DNA from: a virus
Virus record (IMG/VR): IMGVR_UViG_3300046714_000041
Coordinates: 1 to 21,608 of that record
Length of the DNA stretch: 21,608 nt
Direction: 5' to 3' (one strand)
In this document: one piece after another, positions 13,244-21,496 of the stretch
How the letters are laid out: each line of letters opens with the position of its first letter
Position numbering within the stretch: the stretch's first letter is position 1
Position numbers and translations under genes: made by a program
Notes under the pieces: model-generated
What the model saw: only the letters and a program-made list of their open reading frames with translations
Database searches by the model: none
What the model was told of the DNA's origin: nothing

Positions 13244-14779
13244 TCATGATGCGCCGACCCACCATGCGGTAGACCCGCCGGACGTCGCGCCGAGATTCTC
13301 GGGCGCGCTCGCGGCCGTCGTGAGGCCGGCGTTCGCGGTCGCGTACCGAGCCGTCCCGGCGGTCAAATTGATGTTCAGCATTGACGATCCCGCGTTGGTG
13401 TTGCGCGAGAACGACGGGCCGCCGCTGCCATTCCACCAAAACGCGATCTTGTACCAGGCCCCCGGGGTGATGCCGCCCTGCGGTGTCACGAGCGGGCAGA
13501 CCTTGGCGCCGCTGTCGCCCCACCCGCCGGCGCCCGTGTTGTGCAAGCTGCCCGTGATGGCGTCGGCGCCGATCTTCGCGCCCGCGTCGTTGTGCACCGT
13601 GGCGTAGCACTGGTTTGCCGTCAGCACGCTGCCGCCGACCGTGAGGTGGAAATGCAGGTTCGTCAGCACCGACGAGAGCAGTTTGATCCGCACGACGTGC
13701 GCGAGGCCCGCCGTGGGCACCGCCGTGCCCGCCTGCTGGTCTTGCGGGTCGAACGTCCAGCCAATCAGGCCGTGATCGAACGGCGTCGGCAGCGGGTCGA
13801 CGGGCGACATCGACACCCATGTGCCCGGGGTGCCGCCGGACACGCACCGGTACAGCCCGGTCCGGGTCATCACGATCTCGCCGGCGGCCCATGTGCCCGA
13901 CGTCGGGGCGCGCGGAATGTCGAGGTATCCGGCGAGGCCGAGGTTCGTCGCGCCGTTCTTCGCGCCGAGGTTGGCAACACCGCCCGCGCCGTCGATCGAC
14001 TGCTCGGAAAGGTCCGCAGTCGACCCGAATTCGGTCAGCCCGGCGAGCGTCGTGCCCGCGGCGCGCCAGCGCTGTATGCCGGTCTGGGCGCCGCTGAAGC
14101 CGGGGCCCGCAAAGCTGGACACGTAGACGTCGCCGGACGTCTTGTCGATGTCGACCGCGCCGCCGGTGCTGCGCAGGCGCAGGCCCGCGCTGAGGTCACC
14201 CTTGCGCACGACGAGGGTCGAGTCGACGACCTGCCCGTCGAGCGCGTCGAGCTTGGTTGCCAGGCCGTCCGTGAGCGCCTGCTCGGTGGCGAGGTCGTCG
14301 ATATCGGCCGCCACGAGGTACGACCCGGTCGGCTGCTTTCCGTCGAGCGCGGTCTGTAGGCCCGTGACGTCGCCGATCGCGATCGGCAGGGTCGGCACCG
14401 TGTCGGCCAGCGCCTCGAGCTGCGCGAGGGTCGCGTACGTCACGCCCGGCACGGCCGCGCCGTCGGGCTGGAACACGTCGGCGAGCTCGGGCGTCAAGTC
14501 CTGATAGTCGAACTGCGCCGTGCCCCGAAACGTGCCCTGCTCGCTGGACACGACGACGTCGTAAGGCCAGTCGACCGGCGTCCACAGCGGGTCATTGTTG
14601 GCGGGCAGCTCGAAGGTGGTCAGACCGTCGGCGTCGGTCTCTTTCGCCTCGGCGAACGGCCGGACGATGCTGTTATCGCTCGGGCCTTGCAGCGGATACC
14701 GGGCCTCGAACCGCACCCGCGCGAGGCCGTCGAATTTGCACCGGACCGTGACGACGGTCAAGCCATCGGGAAACGGCAT
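13244..14779 (-). CDS. Fibre-like/decoration protein encoded in the head module
   Basis: 511 residues. Residues 1-95 form a beta-rich N-terminal domain (TVVTVRCKFDGLARVRFEAR; RGTAQFDYQDLTPEL). A collar-like segment (about 133-185) includes DVTGLQTALDGKQPTGSY, a motif typical of trimeric phage fibres. Residues 186-325 are Gly-rich beta structure, and about 340-511 is a jelly-roll-like C-terminal domain (VVRIKLLSSVLTNLHFHLTV; GAWYKIAFWWNGSGGPSFSR). The gene sits between capsid and connector genes, far from the tail tip genes, so it may decorate the head or neck. It is a good candidate acceptor for glycosylation because it is Ser/Thr/Gly-rich. GAGAGGCG precedes ATG 14779. A tail or neck fibre remains possible. 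Confidence 0.75.
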   Translation of the reverse strand: MPFPDGLTVVTVRCKFDGLARVRFEARYPLQGPSDNSIVRPFAEAKETDADGLTTFELPANNDPLWTPVDWPYDVVVSSEQGTFRGTAQFDYQDLTPELADVFQPDGAAVPGVTYATLAQLEALADTVPTLPIAIGDVTGLQTALDGKQPTGSYLVAADIDDLATEQALTDGLATKLDALDGQVVDSTLVVRKGDLSAGLRLRSTGGAVDIDKTSGDVYVSSFAGPGFSGAQTGIQRWRAAGTTLAGLTEFGSTADLSEQSIDGAGGVANLGAKNGATNLGLAGYLDIPRAPTSGTWAAGEIVMTRTGLYRCVSGGTPGTWVSMSPVDPLPTPFDHGLIGWTFDPQDQQAGTAVPTAGLAHVVRIKLLSSVLTNLHFHLTVGGSVLTANQCYATVHNDAGAKIGADAITGSLHNTGAGGWGDSGAKVCPLVTPQGGITPGAWYKIAFWWNGSGGPSFSRNTNAGSSMLNINLTAGTARYATANAGLTTAASAPENLGATSGGSTAWWVGAS

Positions 14780-14791
14780 CGAGCGCGCCTC

Positions 14792-14962
14792 TCAGAACTG
14801 TTTCGGCCGCGCGGCCGGCGCGGGCTCTTCGGCGGGCATCGGCTCGCCCCCGCCTACAACAGGGACGAGATCGGCGTCGGGCTCCCGGCGCCCGGCACGG
14901 GACTCGCGCAGCTCGGCGGTGAGCTGCCGCGGGTCGCCGTCGCCGGGCGCCGGGAGCGTCAT
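14792..14962 (-). CDS. Small hypothetical protein after the capsid gene, 56 residues
   Basis: The ATG at 14962 overlaps the capsid gene's stop as TGATG, and the frame ends with TGA at 14792. The protein begins MTLPAPGDGDPRQLTAELRE and ends PAPAARPKQF. It is short, Pro/Ala-rich and mostly disordered, with one likely helix (RQLTAELRESRAGRREPD). The tight junction on the left and the ribosome site of the following gene on the right support it. Small genes at this position occur in actinophages; no function can be read from the sequence. It might be a minor capsid accessory or only a spacer peptide. Confidence 0.6.
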   Translation of the reverse strand: MTLPAPGDGDPRQLTAELRESRAGRREPDADLVPVVGGGEPMPAEEPAPAARPKQF

Positions 14963-15942
14963 CAGGAACCGTTGGTGATCTTGACCGCGCGGCGCAGGGT
15001 CATCGCCGACTCGGGGTCGCTCGGGGTGACCGGGTCGACCACAGTGGCGGTACCGGCCCAGGTGTTGACGAGCGAGCGGTCGGTCGTGTTCGTGTAGTCA
15101 TAGTCCATGATCCACCGGACGCCGATGCCGTTGAACGCGCCCGCCGCACCCTGCGCCTCGTTCAGGCCCCGCAGGGTGCCCATGTTGACGCCCTGCGGAA
15201 CGCGCGGCGCGCGCGCGGCCAGCACGAACGCCGTGCGGTGGTACGCGAAGGCCTGCCCGTCGTCGAGCGCGTTGCTCGGCACGACGTTGAACCCGCCGAT
15301 GCGGCCGATGGTGCCCTCGGCGAGGGCGTCGGCGGCCCGGTCGCCGACCGAGTCGAACCGGGTGAACCGGTCGCTGTTGAGGATGTCTTCCTCGACGTCG
15401 GACGCGACGAGCAGGGTGCGGCCGGCCTTCGGCACGTTCTCGTCGTTCAGTAGGCGCCGGGCTCGGTTGGCGACAAGGTACCAGTCGGTTGCGCCGGAAA
15501 CGACGAGGTCGGTCGCGTCGGCGTTGATCGTCATGCCGACCGGGTAGGTCGCACCCTCGATCTCGGCCACGACGATGTCCTCGAGGCCCTCGGCAACCGC
15601 CCGGATCTGCGGCATGAGCACCTGCGCGCCGAAGTCGCGGATATCGAGGGTGAATTCCTCATCCGTGATCGGGGCGCCGTTGTAGATGTCGGTGTCGAGC
15701 TTCACGTCGACACCGAACTCGGCCGAGGTGTCGTTCACGATGGCGGTACCGGCGCGCAGCGTCCGGGTGCGGGCGGACCGGCGCGCGGGCACGCGCATGG
15801 TCACGGTGTCGGCGAAGGCCCCGGCGAATTCGCCCGGGTTGATGGCGTCGGCCCAGACGGTGCGGGCGACGACGAGCTCGCGGTACAGCAGGCCAATCGC
15901 GGTGTTCGCGATGACGGTCGGCTTGAGAAAGGTGTTCGGCAC
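14962..15942 (-). CDS. Major capsid protein (P22 coat-like, HK97 fold)
   Basis: 326 residues. The opening NTFLKPTVIANTAIGLLYRE, then LVVARTVWADAINPGEFAGAF, is that of P22 coat-like capsid proteins in actinophages. GDTVT-like VTMRVPARRSARTRTLRA (E-loop region), FTLDIRDFGAQVLMPQIRAV (spine region), NRARRLLNDENVPKAGRTLL and AFAYHRTAFVLAARAPRVPQ (A-domain strands) complete the fold. It follows the scaffold gene and needs it for shell assembly. Start is GTG at 15942 behind AAAGGAC with about six bases spacing. It is an abundant surface protein and one candidate target of the phage's glycosyltransferases (inference). Confidence 0.92.
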   Translation of the reverse strand: MPNTFLKPTVIANTAIGLLYRELVVARTVWADAINPGEFAGAFADTVTMRVPARRSARTRTLRAGTAIVNDTSAEFGVDVKLDTDIYNGAPITDEEFTLDIRDFGAQVLMPQIRAVAEGLEDIVVAEIEGATYPVGMTINADATDLVVSGATDWYLVANRARRLLNDENVPKAGRTLLVASDVEEDILNSDRFTRFDSVGDRAADALAEGTIGRIGGFNVVPSNALDDGQAFAYHRTAFVLAARAPRVPQGVNMGTLRGLNEAQGAAGAFNGIGVRWIMDYDYTNTTDRSLVNTWAGTATVVDPVTPSDPESAMTLRRAVKITNGS

Positions 15943-15989
15943 CTTGTGTCCTTTCTACGCGCGGCCGGCCGGTCCGGTACCGCTCTCGA

Positions 15990-16538
15990 TCAATTTCGCG
16001 GAATCAGTGCCGCGAGCTTGAGCGGGTCGGTTTCCTCGGCGGCACGGGGCGTAGTGGGTGCCCCGCTGCGGAGATCCTCCCTCGGTCGGCCGGGTGCTGC
16101 CGCGGCCCGCGCCGGGGGTGATGTCCTACTGCCGTTGTCGCCGTCCTGCTCGGCCTTGCCGTTGTCGGCGTCGCCGTCGACCTTGCCCCCGGCGGCTTTC
16201 CAGTCGGCGAGTAGCTCGTCGGCGTCGGCCGTCAGTTCTTCGATGGTGCTGCCCTGCAGCCGCTTCGCGAGCGACGCGGGGATCTTCTTGTCGGCGATGA
16301 CCTTCGCCCGCAGTTGCGCGGCCTCGGCCTTTTCCGCGCGGCTCGTGAGCTGCCCGATCTGATCGGAGAGCTTGTCGAGCTGCGTCTTGCTCTTGTCGGC
16401 CTCGGCGGCGCGAGCCTTGAGGTCGTCGTAATCGGCGAAGCTCTCCCGAGCCTTGCGGACCTCGGCGGCGATCATCGAGCGCACCTGCGCGCGGGTGAAC
16501 GTCTCTTCGGTCTTCGGGTCGGTTTCAGGCTGCGTCAC
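15990..16538 (-). CDS. Capsid scaffolding protein
   Basis: 182 residues, highly charged and helical: ETFTRAQVRSMIAAEVRKAR, SFADYDDLKARAAEADKSKT, QLDKLSDQIGQLTSRAEKAE form a long coiled coil at about 12-80. Then come helices (KKIPASLAKRLQGSTIEELT; DADELLADWKAAGG), a disordered Gly/Asp/Pro/Arg stretch, and a C-terminal helix (DPLKLAALIPRN), which in scaffolds usually contacts the capsid. This layout just upstream of the capsid gene is characteristic. It directs shell assembly and leaves the mature head. Start is GTG at 16538 with a clear GGAGG six bases upstream. No protease gene is visible, so the scaffold probably exits intact. Confidence 0.9.
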   Translation of the reverse strand: MTQPETDPKTEETFTRAQVRSMIAAEVRKARESFADYDDLKARAAEADKSKTQLDKLSDQIGQLTSRAEKAEAAQLRAKVIADKKIPASLAKRLQGSTIEELTADADELLADWKAAGGKVDGDADNGKAEQDGDNGSRTSPPARAAAAPGRPREDLRSGAPTTPRAAEETDPLKLAALIPRN

Positions 16539-16568
16539 TGCGGGCCTCCGATGGGAGTAGCCGACGAA

Positions 16569-17345
16569 TTAGGTCGTCGTCACCTGCTCGCCGGCTAGGT
16601 ACCGGCGATAGTTGTTGAGAGCATTATTGCTCGTTCCGCGCGACGCCGTGCCATCCTGTCGCGCGAGTCTCTGCGCCTCGCTCCACTCCCTAGCATATTC
16701 GGCCGACTGCTCGGGCGGCGTAGACCCTTTGAACACGGGCTCGGCAGAGCACCCGCACCCGTCGTGCGGCACGAAATCGGCGCCCGCCTCGGTCTTGTAT
16801 ACGGCCCCGCGCCCGGCCAGCATGCGGCAGAACGCGCACGGGTCGCCGTCGGTCACCCGCACCCACCCGAGGGCGGTGCGGTCCGCGCGGACGTTGGTGA
16901 TGATCTGCTGCCGGCCGCCGGCGAGCACCAGCTTTACGAGCGCACCCGCGGCGCGCACGAAACCGCGCTTGCTCGCCGCGTCCACCGACATGCCCGAGCG
17001 CCGAGCACCGACGATCCCCGCGAGCGAGGCCCCGCGCAGCTCGTCCGCGCGGTACGACGGTGCGGGCCGCCGAACGCCGGGGCGGCCGGGCAGGTTGTCG
17101 CGGGCGCCGCCCTCGACCCGGCGAAACAGCGAGTAGTACCGCCCCGCCGTACCCGCCGACTCATCGAACCCGCTGCCGGCGAGCAGCACCGCCGCCTCGA
17201 CGAACGTGTCGATCGTGTTCCGCAGGTCAGTCGGGTCGACGATCCGCCACAGCTTGACGAGGTTGGCGATCGAGCCCGCGCGCACTGCGAGCTGCGCGGC
17301 ATGGTGCGCCCTCGTCAGCTCGGCACCTGCGGACGTTTTCGCCAT
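16569..17345 (-). CDS. Minor head protein, MuF/VG15-like
   Basis: 258 residues. A helical N-terminal half (LTRAHHAAQLAVRAGSIANL; KLWRIVDPTDLRNTIDTFVE) is followed by LVLAGGRQQIITNVRADRTA and the diagnostic region VTDGDPCAFCRMLAGRGAVY. There C170-xx-C173 together with H194 and C197/C199 (HDGCGCS) forms a probable metal-binding cluster seen in VG15/MuF-type minor head proteins. These lie on the inner portal side and may enter the host with DNA. It starts two bases after the portal stop (ATG 17345) and precedes the scaffold. No extra toxin domain follows the Cys cluster. Confidence 0.85.
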   Translation of the reverse strand: MAKTSAGAELTRAHHAAQLAVRAGSIANLVKLWRIVDPTDLRNTIDTFVEAAVLLAGSGFDESAGTAGRYYSLFRRVEGGARDNLPGRPGVRRPAPSYRADELRGASLAGIVGARRSGMSVDAASKRGFVRAAGALVKLVLAGGRQQIITNVRADRTALGWVRVTDGDPCAFCRMLAGRGAVYKTEAGADFVPHDGCGCSAEPVFKGSTPPEQSAEYAREWSEAQRLARQDGTASRGTSNNALNNYRRYLAGEQVTTT

Positions 17346-17347
17346 GG

Positions 17348-18805
17348 TCAGCGCGCCTGCCCGGGGCGAGCGACGACGAGGCCCGAGGGCCGCTGGGCGG
17401 GCTCGTCGGGGGCGCCGGTCGCCTGCCGGTCGAGCAGCCCGGTCAGCCCGGCGAGCGCATCGCCCTCGTCACGCATTTTCTTCCATCGGCGCACGTCTTG
17501 CAGCGTGGCGCCCGGTACGCGCTCCCACAGCGCCTCGGCCGGAATCTGTAGCTGCGCCGCGAGCTTGCCGAGGCCGTCGACCAGCGCGCCGAACGCCCGC
17601 GCCGAGGTGTCGCGCCACACGACCTCGAGATCTTCCGGGACCTCGATGCCCTGTAGCGCCCCGGCCGCCGTGACCAACTGCTCGTGCGACTCGCCGAGGC
17701 CCGTCTTGCGCTCGTCGATCTTGCGGTCGCGGCCGGCCTCGGCCGCGGCGAGGGCCTCGGCCGAGAGGTTGACGAGCTCGCCGATCAGCTCGTGTACCGG
17801 GGTCTGTGAGAGCGTGGCGACGAATTTCGCCGTGTCGCCCCTGCTCGCGAGGTACCCGTCGAGGATCGTTTGCGAGAACTCTCCGAGCTTGATCTCTTCG
17901 GGCTCGTTGTCGAACGTCCACAACTGCGAGGCGGCGCTCTTGACCTTGTCGCTCGGGTTCGCCGGGGTCCACCCGACCACCCACCGCTGCCGGAACGCCG
18001 AATACCACTCGGCCGACTTGAGAGCGAAGGTCGTGACGTCCGACTGATCTTGCAGCGTCATCAGCGGCGCGACCTGCCCGGCGACCAAATCGGTCATGTT
18101 GGTGCCGCGGGTGCCGAAGCGCGCGACCTGCTCGGAGATCGGCTCGTCGTCAAGATCAAGATCTTCGACGTCCCTGTAACGTACCACCGGGCAGTACGGC
18201 GAGCCGTGCTCGCCGACCGCGAGCAGGCCGAATTTCTTCTTGCCCGGGTCGTACCCCAGCTCGTACACGCTCTCGGCGTCGTACAGCCGGTACGTGTTCG
18301 GCCGGCGGCGACGTTCGAGGGCGAGCTCGGGCCAGTCCGGATCGTCGCCGTAGAGCGCGGTCATGGTCCGCGGCGACATGGGCCGAATCACCGGCGTCGG
18401 CCTGCCCGCCGTCACGACCATATAGCCGTACCCGTACGTGAAGACCGCCCGGTACAGGCCGCTCTGACCGCGGTCGAGCTTGTTCGTCTGCCACGTTTTC
18501 CAGATAGGCGCCGTGACCTGCTCGGGGGTCGCCGGGTCGCCCTCGGCGGCCGAGTCGACGGTCACTCGCAGATTGTCGACGAACAGCGATTCGACCAGCG
18601 AGTTAATGACGATGGCGATCAGATTGATACGCGAGATCCGCGCCATTTCGTGAACTTCGCGCGGGGCGTCCGTCGGGATGACCAGCGGCAACACCTGCTT
18701 ACCGGTCGCGTACCGGCGCAGCACGTCGAGGTCGAATCGCTCTTTGTCCTGCACGCCGAGCAGGTGGTGAGCGGCCTCGATCGCGCCCGCTTCGTCGAGT
18801 GGCAC
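17348..18805 (-). CDS. Portal protein (SPP1 gp6-like)
   Basis: 485 residues starting GTG at 18805, overlapping the terminase stop by one base (TAGTG). The N-terminal half has RYATGKQVLPLVIPTDAP, then ISRINLIAIVINSLVESLFV and IWKTWQTNKLDRGQSGLYRA, with YGYGYMVVTAG, the classic wing/clip pattern of SPP1 gp6-like portals. The stem/crown half follows with LTDLVAGQVAPLMTLQDQSD-like helices, DKVKSAASQLWTFDNEPEEI, and TLSQTPVHELIGELVNLSAEA. It forms the dodecameric ring through which DNA is packaged and ejected. Length and place next to the large terminase are normal. Confidence 0.93.
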   Translation of the reverse strand: MPLDEAGAIEAAHHLLGVQDKERFDLDVLRRYATGKQVLPLVIPTDAPREVHEMARISRINLIAIVINSLVESLFVDNLRVTVDSAAEGDPATPEQVTAPIWKTWQTNKLDRGQSGLYRAVFTYGYGYMVVTAGRPTPVIRPMSPRTMTALYGDDPDWPELALERRRRPNTYRLYDAESVYELGYDPGKKKFGLLAVGEHGSPYCPVVRYRDVEDLDLDDEPISEQVARFGTRGTNMTDLVAGQVAPLMTLQDQSDVTTFALKSAEWYSAFRQRWVVGWTPANPSDKVKSAASQLWTFDNEPEEIKLGEFSQTILDGYLASRGDTAKFVATLSQTPVHELIGELVNLSAEALAAAEAGRDRKIDERKTGLGESHEQLVTAAGALQGIEVPEDLEVVWRDTSARAFGALVDGLGKLAAQLQIPAEALWERVPGATLQDVRRWKKMRDEGDALAGLTGLLDRQATGAPDEPAQRPSGLVVARPGQAR

Positions 18806-20616
18806 TAGAAGACCGCCCTTCCGCTTGTCGATCCGGTGCGGCGGCGCACCTTGCCGCTGTTGAGCACGATCCTACGGCCCATCCTTGCGCCGACCATGCA
18901 TACCGCGAGGTCGACGTGCTTGTCGCTGTTGCGGGTCACCTTGCCGAGGCTGACGCCCCACGGGTTGGTGCGTCGCTTCGCCTGATGCGTGTGCGTCTGT
19001 AAACGCGCGTCGCCGTCCCATGTCAACGTGCCGTGCTCGTCGATGTCCTGCGCGGTCTGCATGGCGGCCTGCGTGAACTGCGCGTTTCGGGCGATGCCGC
19101 CGGGCGTCTTGATCCGCATATCGAAGAGCACCGAGTGCCCGATCTTCGCACCGCCGGTCGCCCATACCTTGAGCTTTTTGCCGAAATCGCGATGCCATGC
19201 GTCGATCGTGGGCATCCAATACAGGGCCTCGGTGTCGTCGTCCTTCGCCGGCGACGGGTCGACGCCGAACCACACGACCCGGTAGTACTCAAACGCGTAG
19301 CGCACCGCTCCGTCGACCTCGTCGCGCGGCGCGAGCCACCCCTCGCCGGCTTTGCCGCGGGGGCGCTCCCACTTGCCGAGCGTGATGACATGACCGTCGG
19401 ACAGGCGGCACCCGACGAGGCCGGTCGCGTCGCCACTCTTCGAGCAGTCGAGGAACATGACGATTTGGTCGCCCTCGGGCACGACGATGTCGCCGCGGGC
19501 GAGGGCGTCGAACTTGCGCGGATCGATCCACGCGTCCTCGGCGGCGGCGAGGCCGTTGAGGTAGTACCGGATCGAGTCGGCGACGGTCGTCTCGGGGTCG
19601 AGCACCTCGCCGTCGAGGCGCTCAAGGTCCGCCCACGGCGCATCGGCGTACGCCGCGGCGAGGCCGGCGGCGCGGCTCTTGTCGTCGAACAGGTTGGTAT
19701 CCGGCGGGGCCTCGATCGAGTCGTACAGGATGTCGATGCGCGGCGTCTTGCCCTCGACCTGCGCTCGCCAGGCGGCATACGTGCGCTCGGCCACAGCGTC
19801 CTGCCCCTGCGCGTGCGCGTTGGTGCCGTCGACCATGCGGGCCTGTAGGTGGGCGGGGCTCTTGCCGACGTTGCGTCGGGCCACGGCCGCGACCCGGTGC
19901 CCGCCGCTCGACTCGGTCATGTGGTGTGTTTCGTTCAGGAAAATGAACGTCGCCGGGTCGCCCTCGGCGCTCGCCTCGCTCGCGGTCAGCACCTCGAGCC
20001 TGCCGCCCGAGCCCTTGATGATGGTGCGAGTCTCGCCACAGTCGACGCCGTAGTACGCGCGCGCCTCTTTGTTGAGCAGGGCGTTTGCGACCCGCAGGAC
20101 ATCCTTGCTCTGCGCCTCGGAGTTGCTCGCGATCTGCACGAGCGGCATCGAGTGCTGCTCGCCGTGCCACCCGTCCGCGTCGAGCACGAGCTGACTCGGC
20201 CCGATGAGCTCGATCATGCACAGCGCGCCGCCGAATGGGTCCTTCCCGGTGCCCTTCGCGCCCCGCTTCGCGCCGCGGCGGTAGACCCATCGGCCGGCCG
20301 GCGTGTAGCTGTACCAGAGGATCAGGAAGCGCTTTTGCCCGTTCGTGAACCGCCACGCCTTGCCGGTCTGATAGTCGGTCAGCCCCGGCTCGTCGGTCCG
20401 GCCCTCGGCCCAATCGATGATCTGCGGGCCGATCGACGACGCGAGTAGGGCGTGCTTGGCGGCCGGCTCGGTCGGGTACGGCAGCGACACGAGGGCCTGC
20501 GTGCCGTACCAGGGGTCGCGCCGGTATCCGGGCAGCACGAGGTCGTCGCGCACCTCGCCGCCCGGCGGCGCCATGAGCGAGCCGATCGCCCGCCGCTCAG
20601 ACGCCGTCGTCTTCAC
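18805..20616 (-). CDS. Terminase large subunit
   Basis: 603 residues. An ATPase domain holds a Walker A-like loop RGAKGTGKD (about 118-126), an adenine-side QIASNSEAQSKDVLRVANAL block, and a Walker B segment FIFLNETHHM with E229 (about 224-232). A nuclease domain begins near IVMFLDCSKSGDATGLVGCR with D390, followed by DGHVITLGKWERP. It pumps DNA into the prohead and cuts concatemers. Start GTG at 20616 overlaps the small basic gene's stop (GTGA). The loop has a Gly-Thr-Gly-Lys core rather than a canonical GKT/S, as in many actinophage terminases. No frameshift or truncation is seen. Confidence 0.93.
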   Translation of the reverse strand: MKTTASERRAIGSLMAPPGGEVRDDLVLPGYRRDPWYGTQALVSLPYPTEPAAKHALLASSIGPQIIDWAEGRTDEPGLTDYQTGKAWRFTNGQKRFLILWYSYTPAGRWVYRRGAKRGAKGTGKDPFGGALCMIELIGPSQLVLDADGWHGEQHSMPLVQIASNSEAQSKDVLRVANALLNKEARAYYGVDCGETRTIIKGSGGRLEVLTASEASAEGDPATFIFLNETHHMTESSGGHRVAAVARRNVGKSPAHLQARMVDGTNAHAQGQDAVAERTYAAWRAQVEGKTPRIDILYDSIEAPPDTNLFDDKSRAAGLAAAYADAPWADLERLDGEVLDPETTVADSIRYYLNGLAAAEDAWIDPRKFDALARGDIVVPEGDQIVMFLDCSKSGDATGLVGCRLSDGHVITLGKWERPRGKAGEGWLAPRDEVDGAVRYAFEYYRVVWFGVDPSPAKDDDTEALYWMPTIDAWHRDFGKKLKVWATGGAKIGHSVLFDMRIKTPGGIARNAQFTQAAMQTAQDIDEHGTLTWDGDARLQTHTHQAKRRTNPWGVSLGKVTRNSDKHVDLAVCMVGARMGRRIVLNSGKVRRRTGSTSGRAVF

Positions 20617-20807
20617 AGCGGGCCGATTTGGCTCTCGACGCCGTCGACCAGCTCATCGAGCGCGCGGGCGAGGCGCGGCCACGCGAGGCGCACGAGCCGC
20701 CTACGCGCGCGGGCACGCCTGGACGGGGGGCGGCGCCAATTCTGCGCGAGCTGCGCAGCGGGCGCCGCGGCAGCGTGCCGGAAGACGTACGTCTGCTCGT
20801 CGGGCAT
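20613..20807 (-). CDS. Small basic protein between terminase genes, 64 residues
   Basis: 64 residues, starting MPDEQTYVFRHAAAAPAAQL, with a strongly basic middle (RRPPSRRARARRRLVRLAW) and a C-terminal helix (ALDELVDGVESQIGPL). ATG 20807 forms TGATG with the small terminase stop, and the gene's own stop overlaps the large terminase start as GTGA. Both junctions fit a real, coupled gene. Charge and place suggest nucleic-acid binding or a packaging accessory, but no family is recognised. A longer in-frame reading to 21395 is a shadow of the small terminase gene. Confidence 0.65.
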   Translation of the reverse strand: MPDEQTYVFRHAAAAPAAQLAQNWRRPPSRRARARRRLVRLAWPRLARALDELVDGVESQIGPL

Positions 20808-21277
20808 CACAGCTCGCCGAAGTTGCCGCGGGTCACGTTCGCCGGCAGAGGGGCATTCGGGTCGGCCGCCTTGACGTAGCGGATGCGCAGGTCTCGCCGG
20901 GCGTCGCGGGTCATGCCGAGCATTTTCTCGCGCTGCCGCAGCTCGGCGCCCGAGGCGCACCCGCGCCAACCCTCGACGAACCGAGCATGGGTCTCGGCGG
21001 CGCCGCGGGCGGTCTCCCACTCGGCGCGGGTCCACAGCTTGCCGTGGGGCATCGTGCGGACGGCCTCCCACCATCGCAACGTCGCGTCGGGCCACGCGGT
21101 CGCCATCACGCCGATGGGACGGCCCTCGCTGGACGCGCTGTCGACCGGGCGGTCGCCGAGCGGCGGGCCGTCGAACGGCACGTCGGGCACCTCGGCCCAC
21201 TCGGTACCCGGCTCGGCAGCGTTCCGGCGGCGGACCTCGGACCGGTCCTCGACCGGCTTCGTTCCGGGAAGTGCCAT
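20807..21277 (-). CDS. Putative terminase small subunit
   Basis: 156 residues. The N-terminus is polar (MALPGTKPVEDRSEVRRRNA) and ends a Pro/Asp-rich segment. The core reads ATAWPDATLRWWEAVRTMPH, then GKLWTRAEWETARGAAETHA and SGAELRQREKMLGMTRDARR, as in the small terminase family common in Streptomyces phages. It recognises the packaging site and presents DNA to the large subunit. Only a basic 64-residue gene separates it from that partner. ATG at 21277 is three bases after the previous gene's stop, with GAGGGCTGAG as a ribosome site inside that gene's end. No classical helix-turn-helix can be assigned by eye, so the call rests on core pattern and position. Confidence 0.78.
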   Translation of the reverse strand: MALPGTKPVEDRSEVRRRNAAEPGTEWAEVPDVPFDGPPLGDRPVDSASSEGRPIGVMATAWPDATLRWWEAVRTMPHGKLWTRAEWETARGAAETHARFVEGWRGCASGAELRQREKMLGMTRDARRDLRIRYVKAADPNAPLPANVTRGNFGEL

Positions 21278-21280
21278 CGC

Positions 21281-21496
21281 TCAGCCCTCGGGGAATTCGA
21301 CGACGTGAGCGTTTAGCGGGCCGCTGAACGTCAACCCGAGGACGAGACCGCCATCGCCTGACGACCCGACGTTGCTGCCGGGAATGGTGATCCACGAGTG
21401 CCCGGTGATCGTAATCTGACTGTCCTTGGTCGCGGCGTCGACCGCTTCGAGCAGGTCGGCAAGCTCACGCAGCGCACGCGCTCCGATCTGTATCAC
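21281..21496 (-). CDS. Small hypothetical protein at the head of the late operon
   Basis: 71 residues if GTG at 21496 is used. That start has GGGAGAGGGGG eight bases upstream. The longer GTG start at 21523 (80 residues) would translate this purine tract and lacks its own ribosome site. The protein begins VIQIGARALRELADLLEAVD (Met for the GTG) with an N-terminal helix, then turns and strands: DSQITITGHSWITIPGSN, a Gly/Ser-rich loop (NVGSSGDGGLV) and a final strand pair (LVLGLTFSGPLNAHVVEFPE). It directly precedes the small terminase. No function is recognised; it could be a small packaging accessory. Confidence 0.55.
   Translation of the reverse strand: MIQIGARALRELADLLEAVDAATKDSQITITGHSWITIPGSNVGSSGDGGLVLGLTFSGPLNAHVVEFPEG

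Noticed and set aside
16764-18047. Long plus-strand open frame (427 codons) over minor head and portal genes
   Set aside because: Crosses the boundary of two well-supported minus-strand genes; shadow composition.
17870-18808. Plus-strand open frame (312 codons) over the portal gene
   Set aside because: Portal motifs are clear on the minus strand; the plus reading is low-complexity Arg/Asp/His.
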